The notes: generated by a model from the letters alone, not told the origin. A stretch of DNA of 64,000 nt from AP-15 sp963701815 (GCA_963701815.1 CAVPBN010000024.1:130838-194837); one strand, 5' to 3'. Shown: positions 1 through 10,016, numbered from the stretch's first letter. Numbers and translations: made by a program.

Positions 1-423
1 GAAATGTCGATCACCCGCCGCGCCGCCGGCATCGGCAGATGGTCGAATTGCGCCGCCGCGGCGGCGAGCGCCGGGCCGATCGCGGTCAGGCCGCGCGAAC
101 TTCGCCCGGTGGCGCGCACGGCCGCGGCAAACGCGCGCGGCGCTGCGCTGGTCGGTAACCGCGGTCCAGTCGACCGTGACTTTGATCTTGTCGGGGTCCG
201 ACCATTCGAGCACCAGAACCTCGATCCCGCCCGCGGCGCCGCCGATCGCCTGCAACAGCCGCGGATCGGCGAACGCGCGGGCAATCCCTTCATGCTGCAG
301 GATGTAGGAATCGGGCGTCACGCTGGCCGAAACATCCACCGCCAGGACGACGGCGAGGGCGGCGCCATGCGCCGGGGTCGCGGCGAGCCAGAACGTCATG
401 GCGATCACCAGCAGTCTGCACAT
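1..423 (-). CDS. DUF1194 family secreted VWA-like protein (partial, frameshifted)
   Basis: The minus-strand frame from an ATG at 423 gives a signal peptide (MCRLLVIAMTFWLAA...) followed by LAVVLAVDVSASV, whose DVSAS resembles the metal-binding start of a von Willebrand A fold. Next comes a stretch like DUF1194 proteins (LQHEGIARAF, IEVLVLEWSD). Near position 130 the reading shifts by one base and continues as ATGRSSRGLTAIGPAL, so there is a 1-nt indel in a GC run. The C-terminus lies outside the left edge. DUF1194 proteins are secreted and of unknown role; the family call comes from the motif pattern, not from a search. Confidence 0.7.
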   Translation of the reverse strand, partial: MCRLLVIAMTFWLAATPAHGAALAVVLAVDVSASVTPDSYILQHEGIARAFADPRLLQAIGGAAGGIEVLVLEWSDPDKIKVTVDWTAVTDQRSAARVCRGRARHRAKFARPDRDRPGARRRGGAIRPSADAGGAAGDRHF

Positions 424-549
424 CGGAATGCCGTTGTCGAACCTGGGTGAGACCGCGATATTCGATTGCGAAGGGGAGGGGCGAAGCCTATTGCCGGCGG
501 GTTTGCAGGGCTATAAGGCGACATCGCGGCAATTCCGGGAGGGAGAGGG

Positions 550-1014
550 ATGAATCGGACGATTTCGGCCTGCGCCGCGATCACGCTCGGCATGATGGCG
601 TTCGGCGCTTTCGCGGCGACCAAACACCCGGCGGCGAAGGGGCCGCCGCCCTGCGGCGCGATCGCGTTTCGCGCGGCAGCTTCCGGCGCGGGCGACGGCG
701 ATCGGCAGGCCGGGTATTATCGATCGCGCTACGGCACGCTGGCGCTGCATGCCGATGTCAAGCAGGGCCAGGCGGTGGACTATTTCGTGCTCGCCGACGG
801 CAAGCGGCTCGCCGCGGCGCCGGCCGCCTTGCCCGATTGGGCCGCAAATTGCGCGGTCGCCAAGAAATTGCCAAAGCCGGCCGCAGCCGGAACCTCGCCC
901 TGTACCGGCGAGCGCTTCAAGGTCGCGCTGGCCCATGCCGGCAGCGAGAGGCTGGCGTTGCTCTACGGGTTCGACGGCTCGGCTTGGCATTATTGCGGTG
1001 CCGGCGGTTATTGA
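550..1014 (+). CDS. secreted hypothetical protein
   Basis: This is a 154-residue protein with a clear signal peptide (ISACAAITLGMMAFGAFA, cleavage near residue 22), and a mature part with four cysteines (CGAI, NCAV, PCTG, YCGA) that could form two disulfides in the periplasm. A purine-rich ribosome site (GGGAGGGAGAGGG) lies just before the ATG. It is divergent from the DUF1194 gene, so the 126-nt gap probably carries both promoters. I do not recognise the family. Confidence 0.65.
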   Translation: MNRTISACAAITLGMMAFGAFAATKHPAAKGPPPCGAIAFRAAASGAGDGDRQAGYYRSRYGTLALHADVKQGQAVDYFVLADGKRLAAAPAALPDWAANCAVAKKLPKPAAAGTSPCTGERFKVALAHAGSERLALLYGFDGSAWHYCGAGGY

Positions 1015-1216
1015 TACGCGATAGCTCCGTCAAATTCGCGGATACCGAAGTAGTAGGACATTGCCAGGATGCAAGCAGTGCCTGTAAGCTCGCGGTCATC
1101 GATGGCTGCGGCTGACGAAGCTCAGGCGAGCTGTGAATGCTGTCGCCCAAGAAATTGAAGGAAGCGGCGAACCCGTTCCGAGATGCTTTAGCCGCCCGGT
1201 TAGGGAGTGAACGTGA

Positions 1217-2623
1217 ATGCTTGAGTTGCTGGAGCACCAGAAAAAGCTGACGGCAAATCAGTGGAAGATCGCCGGCGCCGCGACGCTCGGCGACATGCTC
1301 GATTTCTTCGATTTCTTCCTGATCGGCTTTGTTTTGGCCTTCGTCGTCAAAGGGTGGCATCTGACCTACGGGCAGTCGGCGGCGATCCTGCTCGCTTCGG
1401 GGATTACGGCGCCGTTCGGTTCGCTGCTGTATGGCTGGATGGCCGACAAAGTCGGCCGCCGTACCGCGCTGATCACCGCTGTACTCAACGTCTCGCTGGC
1501 GACCGGGGCGATGGCGCTGACGCCCGAAGGAGGCTGGATCTATCTGGTGGTTTGCCGCTTTTTTGTCGGGTTCGCGGTTACCGGGCTGTACTCGGTCGAT
1601 ATCACCTTGATGCAGGAGTTCTCGCCGGCCAGCAAGCGCGGGTGGTTTACCGGGATCACCACCACCATGCTGCCGGCCGGACAATTGCTTGCCGCCCTTC
1701 TCGGCGCTTATGCCGCACCCTATATCGGCTGGCGCGGAATGGTCGCCATCGGGTTGCTGCCTGCGTTCCTGTGCCTCTACATCCGCGCTTTCGTTCCCGA
1801 ATCGCCGCATTGGCTGCTCCGCCAGGGCAGGGTCGAAGAAGCGCGACGAGCGCTCGCCTGGGCCTTGAAGATGGACCCGGCGCAAATCCCATTGCCGGCC
1901 GTGCCCCCCGTGGTCGAGCAGACCCGCTGGCTCGAAATCTTCAAATACCCGCGTAGCGTCATCGCCGGCTGCCTGACCGGGCTCACGCAAACCGGCGGCG
2001 TGGGGCTGGGCCTCTGGCTCGTGACCTTGCTCGTCATGGTGCTCAAGGTGAGCCCGCCCGAGGCTTCGAAACTCGTCATCTGGGTCAGCGTCCTGGCGAT
2101 TTTGGGGCGGTTTTTCGCGTCATGGATATCGGACGCCTGGGGGCGCCGCGCTTCCGGCATTTTCACCTGCCTGATCGCGGGCATCCTGATGTCGCTCGCC
2201 GGTTACCTGCATGACGTCTTCATCGGCGGGGTGTCGCTGTTTTTCGTGATGGTCCTACTTCAGAGCTTTTTCGGCAGCGGCAATTACTCGATCGTCGGGC
2301 CTTATATGGGAGAGTTGTGGCCGGCGCGGCTGCGCGGCAGCGGCATGGGCTTTGTCTATGGCGTCGGCAATCTCGGCAAGTTCATCGGCCCGGCCGGGCT
2401 GGCGCTGATCGCCGGCTCGTCAAACTTTGTCAGTCCTAAGGCCACCCTCGATGCGCTGATCCCAGGGTTCAACTATTTCGCCTTCTGGTATTTTTTAGGT
2501 GCGGTCGCCTTCTGGTTCATCGGTATGGAAACCCGCGGCAAAACCATCGACCAGATCGAGCGCGATCTCGCGGGGTCTCCGACCGTCGCGGCGGGAGCAG
2601 CGGACCAAGCCGCCGGCGACTGA
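1217..2623 (+). CDS. major facilitator superfamily transporter (sugar-porter-like)
   Basis: This 468-residue polytopic inner-membrane protein has about 12 hydrophobic segments. MFS motif A is visible between helices 2 and 3 (GWMADKVGRR, about residues 74-83). PESPHWLLRQGR after helix 6 resembles the sugar-porter PESPRWL signature, and the usual long cytoplasmic loop follows. A second motif-A-like stretch (SDAWGRRASG) lies in the C-terminal half. The ATG at 1217 has AGGGAGTG upstream. The gene stands alone, so the substrate is unknown; related proteins carry sugars, aromatic acids or dicarboxylates by proton symport. Confidence 0.85.
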   Translation: MLELLEHQKKLTANQWKIAGAATLGDMLDFFDFFLIGFVLAFVVKGWHLTYGQSAAILLASGITAPFGSLLYGWMADKVGRRTALITAVLNVSLATGAMALTPEGGWIYLVVCRFFVGFAVTGLYSVDITLMQEFSPASKRGWFTGITTTMLPAGQLLAALLGAYAAPYIGWRGMVAIGLLPAFLCLYIRAFVPESPHWLLRQGRVEEARRALAWALKMDPAQIPLPAVPPVVEQTRWLEIFKYPRSVIAGCLTGLTQTGGVGLGLWLVTLLVMVLKVSPPEASKLVIWVSVLAILGRFFASWISDAWGRRASGIFTCLIAGILMSLAGYLHDVFIGGVSLFFVMVLLQSFFGSGNYSIVGPYMGELWPARLRGSGMGFVYGVGNLGKFIGPAGLALIAGSSNFVSPKATLDALIPGFNYFAFWYFLGAVAFWFIGMETRGKTIDQIERDLAGSPTVAAGAADQAAGD

Positions 2624-2659
2624 TCCGAGGCTGCCTGGCGGTTTCTCGGCGGGTCAGCG

Positions 2660-2985
2660 GTTGCGGGCCCAGTCGAGCATCACCGTCGCCTTGTCGCCAA
2701 CCGCCGCCTTGATCGCCGGCAGGGCGTCGAGCGAAGCTGGCGGCCTGGTCCAGCTGCCGTCCGCCATGGTTCGATACGACGATCCCGTCGATGCGCGTGG
2801 ATCGCGTCGGCCGGGTTCAAGATCCCCCTTGACGACGAGCGGGCGCGGAAACAGCCGCCGATAGCGTTCGAGATCGCGCCAAGTCTGTGCCGCGCCGGGG
2901 TTTGGCTGCGGCCGAAAGCGATAATCTCGGCCTTGCCGCGGCCGTTCCCCACATGCGGCGCCCAGTTTTCGCGCTGGGCGGACAT
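2660..2985 (-). pseudogene. remnant of FMN-dependent alpha-hydroxyacid oxidase (copy 1)
   Basis: Read on the minus strand, this stretch matches the central part of the oxidase at 6958-8228, in pieces spread over several frames: NWAPHVGNGRGKAE, then FGRSQTP, GILNPADAI and finally VMLD. The DNA is clearly similar to about 7265-7585, but with stops and shifts. No start, N-terminus or C-terminus remains. It begins five bases after the vapC stop, so vapBC sits directly against, or was inserted into, this dead gene. The decay is too scattered to be read errors alone. Confidence 0.75.
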
Positions 2986-2989
2986 TCCG

Positions 2990-3412
2990 TCAGGGGGTCT
3001 CGACCGCCATTCCAAGCGCGCGGGCGGCGGCGGCCATGGCGCGATCGAAGGTGACGAGTACTGCATCGAGGCGCCGGGCGATTGCGATGTGCAGCGCATC
3101 GGGAGCAAGAAGGGTGAGGTCGAGCCGCCGCAGATAGGCCGTAGCGACCGCGACATCCCCGGCATCGAGGTCTGTCCGCTCAGTCGAACGCGCCGCCCAA
3201 GCCTCGAAGTCGCCGATGTCCCGCCTTGCATCCTCGACTGTCGTTTCTCGGGTGCGGACCCGCCGTGCGATTGCCGAAACAAATTCGGCCGCAGCGAAAT
3301 CGCTGACGATCAAGGGCTCGCGGGCCGTTCGCGCAAAATCGATCGCGTGCTGGCTCAGCGGCTCGGGCGTCAACAGCGCGACGAGAATGTTGGCATCCAG
3401 GTAAAGGCTCAC
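2990..3412 (-). CDS. vapC: VapC-type PIN-domain toxin ribonuclease
   Basis: This 140-residue protein has the PIN-domain plan of four acidic metal-binding residues: D6 in YLDANIL, E43 in AAEFVSA, D105 in APDALHIA and D123 in VTFDRAM. The family consists of Mg-dependent ribonucleases, many of which cut tRNA or rRNA when not held by VapB. Its ATG lies inside the end of the antitoxin gene (ATGA overlap at 3409-3412), giving the classic antitoxin-first coupled pair. All four acidic residues are present, so it should be active. A decayed relative of the pair lies at 8630-8880. Confidence 0.9.
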   Translation of the reverse strand: MSLYLDANILVALLTPEPLSQHAIDFARTAREPLIVSDFAAAEFVSAIARRVRTRETTVEDARRDIGDFEAWAARSTERTDLDAGDVAVATAYLRRLDLTLLAPDALHIAIARRLDAVLVTFDRAMAAAARALGMAVETP

Positions 3413-3660
3413 TTCTCGCCCTCATCACGCATCTGGCGGATGAGGGTGCCGGCATCGATCTTGGCGGGAGTGCGGCCGACCAGCCTGGTGCGCAGCCATT
3501 CGATGTCGGCTTCGGTGATCGGGCGCGGCGCCGGCCGGACCGGCTTCAGCTCGACGACCGGCTCGCCGCGTCGGGTGATCACGATGCCTTCGCCCTTCAG
3601 CGCCCGATCGATCAGCTTCGACAGCTGGTTTTTCGCTTCCGCGACGCTGTGCGTGCTCAT
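3409..3660 (-). CDS. vapB: Phd/YefM-family antitoxin (VapB role)
   Basis: This 83-residue protein opens with the Phd/YefM DNA-binding fold (MSTHSVAEAKNQLSKLIDRAL, then GEGIVITRRGEPVVELKPV). It ends in a charged tail (LVGRTPAKIDAGTLIRQMRDEGEK) likely to wrap the toxin's active site. Such antitoxins neutralise the partner and repress their own promoter, here expected just upstream of 3660. The stop overlaps the toxin start. Confidence 0.88.
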   Translation of the reverse strand: MSTHSVAEAKNQLSKLIDRALKGEGIVITRRGEPVVELKPVRPAPRPITEADIEWLRTRLVGRTPAKIDAGTLIRQMRDEGEK

Positions 3661-3825
3661 GGGCGCAAGATAGCCATCCGATAGCTATCTGTCGAGCGGC
3701 TGGTGGAGGGCGATCGCCATGCCCCACGCCGAGCGCCGTGGATTCCGCCCGGCTGGTGTCATTATCGTGATCTCAATTTGAACCCCTTTTTTGCGGGAGC
3801 GGCTGTCGGTGCGGGCTCGACCGTT

Positions 3826-5692
3826 ATGGACCCATCTTCGATCAGCCCTGTAGCAAAGGGCGGCGATGCCGAGCCGCCCGGACATGGCCCACGGCTGCGG
3901 TTCGATCGCTACGTGCTGGATCGCACGCGCGGCTGCCTTACCCGCGATGACGCTGAAATTCCGCTTCGGCCGAAGACCTTCGCGGTGCTCGACCACCTTG
4001 TCGAAAATTGTGGGCGGCTCGTATCGAAGGACGAGCTTTTTGCGGCCGTCTGGCCGGGTTTGGCGGTTACCGACGACACGCTGGTGCAGAGTGTCGGCGA
4101 GCTGCGCCGGGCGTTCGGAGAAGACGGCCCGCGCCTGATCCGGACGGTTCCGCGCCGCGGCTATCGGCTGGACGCCGACGTGTCGGCGCTTGCCGCGCCA
4201 GCGGTGAACGACGCGCCGGATTCGACCGGAAATCCGGAGGAGAACGAAGCGCCGAAAGGGGCTCGCGAGCCCTCTGCGATGCGGCGTCGGGGCGCAGCTA
4301 AGCCCGCGGCCGCCGCGGTCTTGGCCTTGCTGGTCGCCGGCCTCGGGTGGATCGGTTTTGCCGACGGCTGGCGGGCGCTCATGCTCCCCGGGTCGGCCGC
4401 CCGTTCCGGAGTTGAGCTTGTCGCGTCGGCCGAGAAGCCGACGATCGCCGTGCTGCCCTTTGCCGATCTGAGCGACGACAGCACCCGCGACTATTTGGTG
4501 GACGGCCTGACGGAAGACCTGATCAACGCGCTCGGCCGCTTTTCCGAGCTGACGGTGATGTCGTGGAACGCCGTCTTGCCTTACCGCGGAAAGCCCGCAA
4601 ATCCCGGCGCCGTCTCCCGCGCGCTTGCCGTTCGGTATCAGGTGGAAGGGAGCGTCCGTCGCAGCGGCGACAAGGTGCGGGTCGATGCCCGGCTCATCGA
4701 TGCATCCGGACAGGTACTGTGGTCCGCCCGCTTAGACCGGCCAGCCGCCGACGCTGTTTTCCTTGCAGGACAAGATCGCCGCCGAAATCGCCGGGAGCTT
4801 TGCGATCCGGGTGACCCGGGCCGAGCAGCGGCGGGCCTTTGCCAAGCCACCGAAAAATCTCGCAGCCTACGATCTGGTGTTGCGCGCCCGGCCGGCCTTG
4901 CAACACCCCGAACGCGGCAGCATCGCGGCGGCGCGGACGCTGTTGCGGCGCGCGGTCGAACTCGATCCGAACCTAGCCGCCGCTTATACCGGGCTCGCGG
5001 AAAGCTGGTACATCGCCGTGTCGATGGGCTGGGCGGAAGCGCCGGAGCAATTCCTCGGCCGCGCCGCGAAGGCTGCGACCAAGGCCCTCGAGATCGACGA
5101 TTCCGATGTGCGCGCGCATGTCGTCCTCGGGCGGATCGCCATCTTTTATCATCGCTACGCCGAGGCGCTGTCCGAGATGGACCGCGTGATCGCGATCAAC
5201 CCGAACGACGCCCATGCCCTTGCCGGCCGCGGCAACGCCTTGATGTGGATGGGGCAGACCGACAACGCGATCGCGGCGTTGGAGGCCGCCCAGCATCTCG
5301 ATCCGGAGCTCGGCCCGCTCGACCGCTTCGCCCTCGGCCTCGCCTATTACCTGAAGGGGCGTTACACCGCCGCCATCGAAGAGGCTCGGCTCAACCTGCG
5401 CAAGACGGCCGGCGCGAACTTCAGCCGCATTGTTTTGGCGGCCGCGTATGCCGAGGCTGACCGGGCCGAAGATGCTGCCCCGGTCGTGGCCGAGATCCAC
5501 CGGCTCGATCCGACCTTCGATCCGCAGCAATTCGGCAGCAAGTTCCTGAGCCCAGCCGATCTCGAAAACCTGCGCGACGGGCTGCGCAAGGCCGGCCTTT
5601 TGTCGAGTCCCGGCCAAGTGATGGACACGCGGTCTCCTATTCGAATTTCGCCGGCGAAGAGAACGGCCGGGTGGCGTCCACGACAAACATGA
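3826..5692 (+). CDS. winged-helix DNA-binding / TPR transcriptional regulator (CadC/adenylate-cyclase-like), one frameshift
   Basis: An OmpR/CadC-type winged helix occupies about residues 20-120 (LRFDRYVLD, LRPKTFAVLDHLVENCGRLVSKDEL, ending RTVPRRGYRL). A single hydrophobic helix follows (AAAVLALLVAGLGWIGF), then the TolB-N-like domain common in these proteins (IAVLPFADLSDD, YQVEGSVRR, GQVLWSARLDR) and a run of TPR repeats to the end. Near 4760 a shift at a TTTTCC run moves the reading from frame 1 to frame 2 at DKIAAEIAGSF. The expected role is a membrane-anchored regulator sensing a signal through the periplasmic TPR part. Target unknown. Confidence 0.8.
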
Positions 5693-6253
5693 CCAGCGCA
5701 TCCAGGGCGTTCGGGCCACTGCTGAAAGCCTCCATCGGCGTGCCGAGTGCCTGTCCCGGCATCGCCTGGCCGGCCTCGACCTGCATTGCGCCGCGCGGCG
5801 TCTTTTCCCCCAGCCGGCCGCTCAACACGTAAAAGGTTTCCGAGCCCGGATGGGTGTGCACCGCGCGTCTTGGCGCCCGGTGATCCGGTGGCGCTGTTGA
5901 TGCGCAGCAGGTAGAGGGGGGCCGCGATCCTCGGGATCGGCCCGATCTCGGCGACCTCATGCCCGCCGGCGGTCGCGCCGCCCTTGGCGCCGAGCGTGAA
6001 CAGCCACGCCTTGCCGTCCGCCTCGGCGGCCAACGAGGCGGGGCCGGCGGCGGCTCGCGCCTGCGCGAGCGTCGCGAAATTCTCGATCCGCCAATAGAGC
6101 AGCCCGGCCGGCAGCTGCTCGAGCTTCTTCTCGGCCAGCGCTTTGACGACAAATTGTTCCTGCGCCGTTGTTGCCGACGCCGTCAGCTCGGCCAACCCGA
6201 AGCGCCAGCAGCAATGCGATGGCCTGCCATGGCGCGGATGATCGCGTGTTCAT
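5637..6253 (-). CDS. secreted cupin-domain protein (two frameshifts)
   Basis: The gene starts with a signal peptide (MNTRSSAPWQAIALLLALRVG), shifts frame near 6195, continues through an N-terminal part (EQFVVKALAEKKLEQLPAGLLYWRIENFATLAQA), shifts again near 5880 and ends in a cupin barrel. The cupin carries a metal-site pattern (VHTHPGSETFYVLSG) and a closing strand (ALVMFVVDATRPFSSPAKFE). Such single-domain cupins bind a metal and small ligands; no reaction can be assigned. It lies 18 nt after the YHS gene and is probably co-transcribed with it. GGAGAG precedes the ATG. Confidence 0.7.
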
Positions 6254-6271
6254 GGTTCTCTCCGCACCTAT

Positions 6272-6769
6272 TTACTGCTTGGGAAGGATCGGCCGGTTGC
6301 GGGTGGCCTTATCGATGTTCTCGGCGAGGTTCTTTTGGAACAAGGCCGGGCCGGCCGGGGCCGGCTTGCCGAATACGTAGAGCTTGCCGTCGGAGATCAG
6401 CCAATTCTCCGGGTCCGCCACGACGATTTGGCCGAGGGACAGCGCCATCGCGCAATAATTGCCGAATTGCGGCGCGTAGCGCACCGGATCGGCCTTGAAC
6501 ATGTCGCGATGCGCGGCGTTCGCAAACTGCCAGCGGTAATCGTCCCATTGATATTCGAACTCGGGCAGTCCGCGCACCGGTTTGCCGTCGGTGAAGTAGG
6601 CGACCGGGTCATAGCCCTTGATCGCCAAGGTGGCCTCCGCCCCGGCTGCGTGCCGCCCGGTCGCGCCCAGGGCCGGGCCGGCGAGCAAAAGACCAAGCCC
6701 CCGCAGCGCCCGCCGCCGCGACAGAACGGCCGTTGGCCGCGCACCCGACAAGACCGTTTCTCTCCGCAT
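6272..6769 (-). CDS. Tat-exported YHS-domain protein
   Basis: This 165-residue protein begins with a twin-arginine leader (SRRRALRGLGLLLAGPALGA). The YHS-like fold follows, marked by IKGYDPVAYFTDGKPVRG, WQFANAAHRDMFKADPVRYAPQFGNYCA and a DGKLYVFGKP strand near the end. YHS domains are small, possibly metal-binding modules; in this exported subfamily the role is unknown. GAGGAGAGGAG lies before the ATG. It is the first gene of a short pair with the cupin protein. Confidence 0.8.
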   Translation of the reverse strand: MRRETVLSGARPTAVLSRRRALRGLGLLLAGPALGATGRHAAGAEATLAIKGYDPVAYFTDGKPVRGLPEFEYQWDDYRWQFANAAHRDMFKADPVRYAPQFGNYCAMALSLGQIVVADPENWLISDGKLYVFGKPAPAGPALFQKNLAENIDKATRNRPILPKQ

Positions 6770-6957
6770 CGCTCGCTCCTCTCCTCGATCGTCCAGCCGC
6801 GCCGGCGCGGCCGGTCACTCGGCGAGCTGAGCAGGAAGGGCGCTCAGGGTAACGAGGAAAGCCGGAGGAAAAGCCGAAATTTCACAGAGTTTTCCCGAAG
6901 CTCGATTTTCGAGGGCGCTGATCCAACTTCGGCAACCGATGAATGCGTCGGCCGGGT

Positions 6958-8228
6958 TCAGGAGCCTTTGGCGACAGCGACCGTCCGTTTGCGCGGCGCC
7001 GTCTTGCGATGCGAAGCAGTCAAACCGGCGGAATTCATCGGTTGCCGCCAGTCGTCGCGCCACAGAAAATCGGGGCCGAGCTGGTCCAGGCTCGGGCAGC
7101 CGATCTGGGCCATGACGAGGTCGATCTCGCCTTTGAAGATATCGACCGCCTTTTTGACCCCCGGGACGCCGCCGGCGACGGCACCATAGAGGGTGGGCCG
7201 CCCGAAAAAGCAGAATTGCGCGCCGAGGCAGAGTGCGATCAGGATGTCCGCACCGCGGCGCACGCCGCTGTCGAGCATCACGGTCAGCTTGTCGCCGACC
7301 GCCGCCTTGATCGCCGGCAAGGCGTCGAGCGAAGCCGGCGCCTGGTCGAGCTGACGGCCGCCATGGTTCGAGACGATGATGCCGTCGCAGCCGATCTCGG
7401 CTGCGCGGATCGCGTCGGCCGGGTTCAATATGCCTTTGACGACAAGCGGGCGCGGGAACAGCCGCCGGTAGCGTTCGAGGTCGCGCCAGGTCTGCGCCGC
7501 GGCCGGCGTCTGGCTGCGGCCGAGCGCAATCGAATCCGCCTTGCCCGCCCCCGTGCCGGCATGCGGCAGCCCAATTCCCCAAGCCAGGCGCGCCGCCGTG
7601 CCTGACATAGTCGATGACCCAAGCGGGATGGGTCATCGCCTCGAGCAGGATCGATGGCTTCAGCTTCAACGCCTCCATGACAGCGCCATTGCGGACGGTC
7701 GCGAAACCGTTCCGGTAGTTTCGTTCCCGCTTGGGATGCACCGGCACGTCGACGGTCAGCACCAGAGCGCCGACGCCCGCATCGCGCGCGCGCCCGATCA
7801 GCGCATCCGAGAGGTTGCCGTCCTTGGCCGCATAGAGCTGGAACCAGACATTGTTCGGAGCGACCCGCGCCGCCTCTTCCATGGAGGCGTTGCTGCCGCC
7901 CGACATGATGTAGGGGATATTCTCCGCCGCCGCCGCTTCGGCCAGCATCACCTCTCCCTCGCGCCGGTAGAGGCCGACACCGCCGGTCGGCGAGATCCCG
8001 AAAGGGCTCGAATAGGTACGGCCGAACACGGTCGCGGACTGGTCGCGCTTGGAAACGTCGACCAGATAGCGCGGCAGCAGCCGATGCTGATGAAACGCCG
8101 CTTGGTTGCGCGCGAGACCGCGCTCATCCTCGACCCCGCCCTCGATGTAGTCGAAGATGATCTTCGGCAATTTGCGCTTGGCCATCCGGTGCAGGTCTTC
8201 GATGTTGATCGCGTTGATCAAGTTTCAT
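6958..8228 (-). CDS. FMN-dependent alpha-hydroxyacid oxidase/dehydrogenase (frameshifted)
   Basis: The protein matches the glycolate oxidase / L-lactate dehydrogenase family. The N-terminus reads INIEDLHRMAKRKLPKIIFD and YIEGGVEDERG, then the FMN-binding SPFGISPTGGVGL, and LTVDVPVHPKRERNYRNGF. After a shift near 7570 comes the catalytic-His segment IIVSNHGGRQLDQAPASLDA with the phosphate-binding stretches VMLDSGVRRGADILIAL and FFGRPTLYG. Comparison with the copy at 9593 suggests the true start is the ATG at 8228, with one extra base just after it. The family oxidises small L-2-hydroxyacids with FMN; the substrate cannot be read from sequence. Confidence 0.8.
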
Positions 8229-8299
8229 GGCCCTGATGGACCTCAAATCCGACAGATGGAGACAATTCTACTTGTCGCCTGCAACCGACGACCCGCGGT

Positions 8300-9593
8300 C
8301 ATTTGATCGCGCTGCCGATCGCGCGGCGGCCACAGGCCATCCGGACGAACGTGACCAGCTCGCATCGAGACGCCGGGCGATGGCCCATGACAGATCGACT
8401 CGTGGAGAGGATCGAAACCGCCTAAATGTTGACCCCCGGGATGCCGCCGGCCGCACGCCCGTAGGCGTCGGCCGGCCCATAAAGACGAACTCGCTCCGAG
8501 GGCAGAGCGCGATCAGGATGTCGGGCGCGCGCCGGACGCCGCGGTCGAGCATGACGACGAGCTTGTCGCCGACCGCCAAATCCTATGACCGCAGGCAGGA
8601 CGTCGAGCGAGCCCGGCGCCTGATCGAGTCTGCAAACAGGGCGCCATGGCATTCGCGTCGAGATGCCGTCTCATTTTCGCCTTCGTCCCGCATCTCGCTC
8701 ACAAGCTGACCGCATCGGCCTTGGGTTCATCTTGCGGCCGACGAGGTTGCGCGGGAAGCCAATCGGCGATACGGTTCGTAATCGGTCGCGGCCCGGTCGA
8801 ACCGGCCTCAATTCGACGACGGCTCGCAGCGGCGCGCGATGAGACCGCCTCGGCGTCGGAGCCGTTCGGCGCATAGGGCCGCCGGTTCTGGAGCATCGGC
8901 GTGCCGCCGCCATGGCGCAGATATCCGATGATCCAGCCCGGATGGGTCGTTTAAAGCCTCGGCCAGGATCGAGGGCTTCAGGCTCAACGCCTGGGTCAGA
9001 CCGCCGCGGATATTGGCAAAACCGTTCCTGATGTTGCGTCGATGCTTGGATCACCGACGGCATGTTACGGACGGGACGACAGCCCCAGGTAGGCGCCACG
9101 CCCGGCATCGAAGGGGTGAACCCCGGCAGATCATGTCTACAGCGACGGCTCGCTGGATGAGGAGGCTGGGGTAAAGTGCGTTACCGGCGCCAAGGACATC
9201 AGGCCGCATGGGGGACCCTTGCAGCCGACCCGTATCAGGCGAGCGAGGCGGTGGATACCGGCTATCCGACATGATGTAGGGGATGTTCATCTTGGCCGCA
9301 GCCTCGGCCAGCATCAGATCGGCGCCGCGGCGGAACAAGCCGGCGCCGCCGGTCGGCGAGATGCCGAACGGGCTTGCATAACTGTGGCCGAACAGAGTTC
9401 GCGACTGGTTGCGCACCGATACGTCGACCAGATAGCGCGGCAGCAATTGGTGCTTGTGGAAGGCCGAAGTATTGGTTTCAAGGCCGCGTTCGTCTTCGAG
9501 GCCGCCTTCGATAAAATCGAACGCGATCTTCGGCAGGCGCCGCTTTGCCATCTTGTGCAGGTCTTCGATGTTGATCGCGTCGTTCAGTCTCAT
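8300..9593 (-). pseudogene. decayed FMN-dependent alpha-hydroxyacid oxidase (copy 3)
   Basis: The first ~110 codons from an ATG at 9593 are well kept (MRLNDAINIEDLHKMAKRR, SPFGISPTGGAGLFRRG, NIPYIMS). The frame then breaks near 9260. A middle piece reads RRNIRNGFANIRGG / LSLKPSILAEAL at about 9055-8920, and the C-terminal piece reads GDKLVVMLDRGVRRAPDILI / FVFMGRPTP at about 8590-8450. Between them lies a vapBC remnant in place of part of the oxidase. The damage is scattered shifts, lost segments and a foreign insert, so this is a true pseudogene. Confidence 0.8.
8630..8880 (-). pseudogene. decayed vapBC remnant inside the oxidase pseudogene
   Basis: On the minus strand, VVELRPVRPGRD and later LVGRKM and LVSEMRDEGEN line up with the end of the intact antitoxin at 3409-3660 (VVELKPVRPAPRP, LVGRTPAK, LIRQMRDEGEK). 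The alignment holds at DNA level too, with several shifts. Overlapping its end, MRRHLDANA matches the start of the intact toxin (MSLYLDANI). The toxin then breaks off after about a dozen codons, where oxidase sequence resumes (RLDQAPGSLDVLPA). The antitoxin N-terminus and most of the toxin are missing. Confidence 0.6.
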
Positions 9594-9827
9594 CCCGCTT
9601 TGCTCCCGGCCGCGCAACGCACTGGCTGATCCTAAGGATGGCGCATTTTCTTGCCTCGCGACAACGCAGAATTGCCGCGCGCGCAGCAGGTTCGCGTTGC
9701 GTGCAGCCCACCGTCACCCGCGCGTTGTCGGGGAACGTCGGGCGCGCCTGCCCAACTCGGAGAGGAACCAAATTTAGACGATTGGCGAACGGTACCGGCG
9801 CATGTTAGGTCGGGCTCGGAGGGATTG

Positions 9828-10016
9828 ATGTCACGGCCTCGAGCAGCAGACGATTTCGAGACGATCCGCAGCCGCCTGGAAGAGTTGCGGCGGGAGCGGC
9901 CGCCCGAGCGATCGGCGCCGACGACCGACGCCCCCGTCGCGGGTCATCGCGGCCCCTGCGCCTGTGGCAGGAGCCTGTTCCCCGACGAATGCGACGGATC
10001 GTGCAAGCTGGGGTGA
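9828..10016 (+). CDS. small cysteine-motif protein (62 aa)
   Basis: The ATG at 9828 follows CGGAGGGA. The product has a charged helical first half (DDFETIRSRLEELRRERPPE) and a C-terminal CACGRSLFPDECDGSCKLG with four cysteines spaced as in a small zinc knuckle. It stands alone between the oxidase pseudogene and the end of the dioxygenase operon. I do not know the family. The ribosome site and cysteine motif argue for a real gene, but its shortness leaves doubt. Confidence 0.5.
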   Translation: MSRPRAADDFETIRSRLEELRRERPPERSAPTTDAPVAGHRGPCACGRSLFPDECDGSCKLG

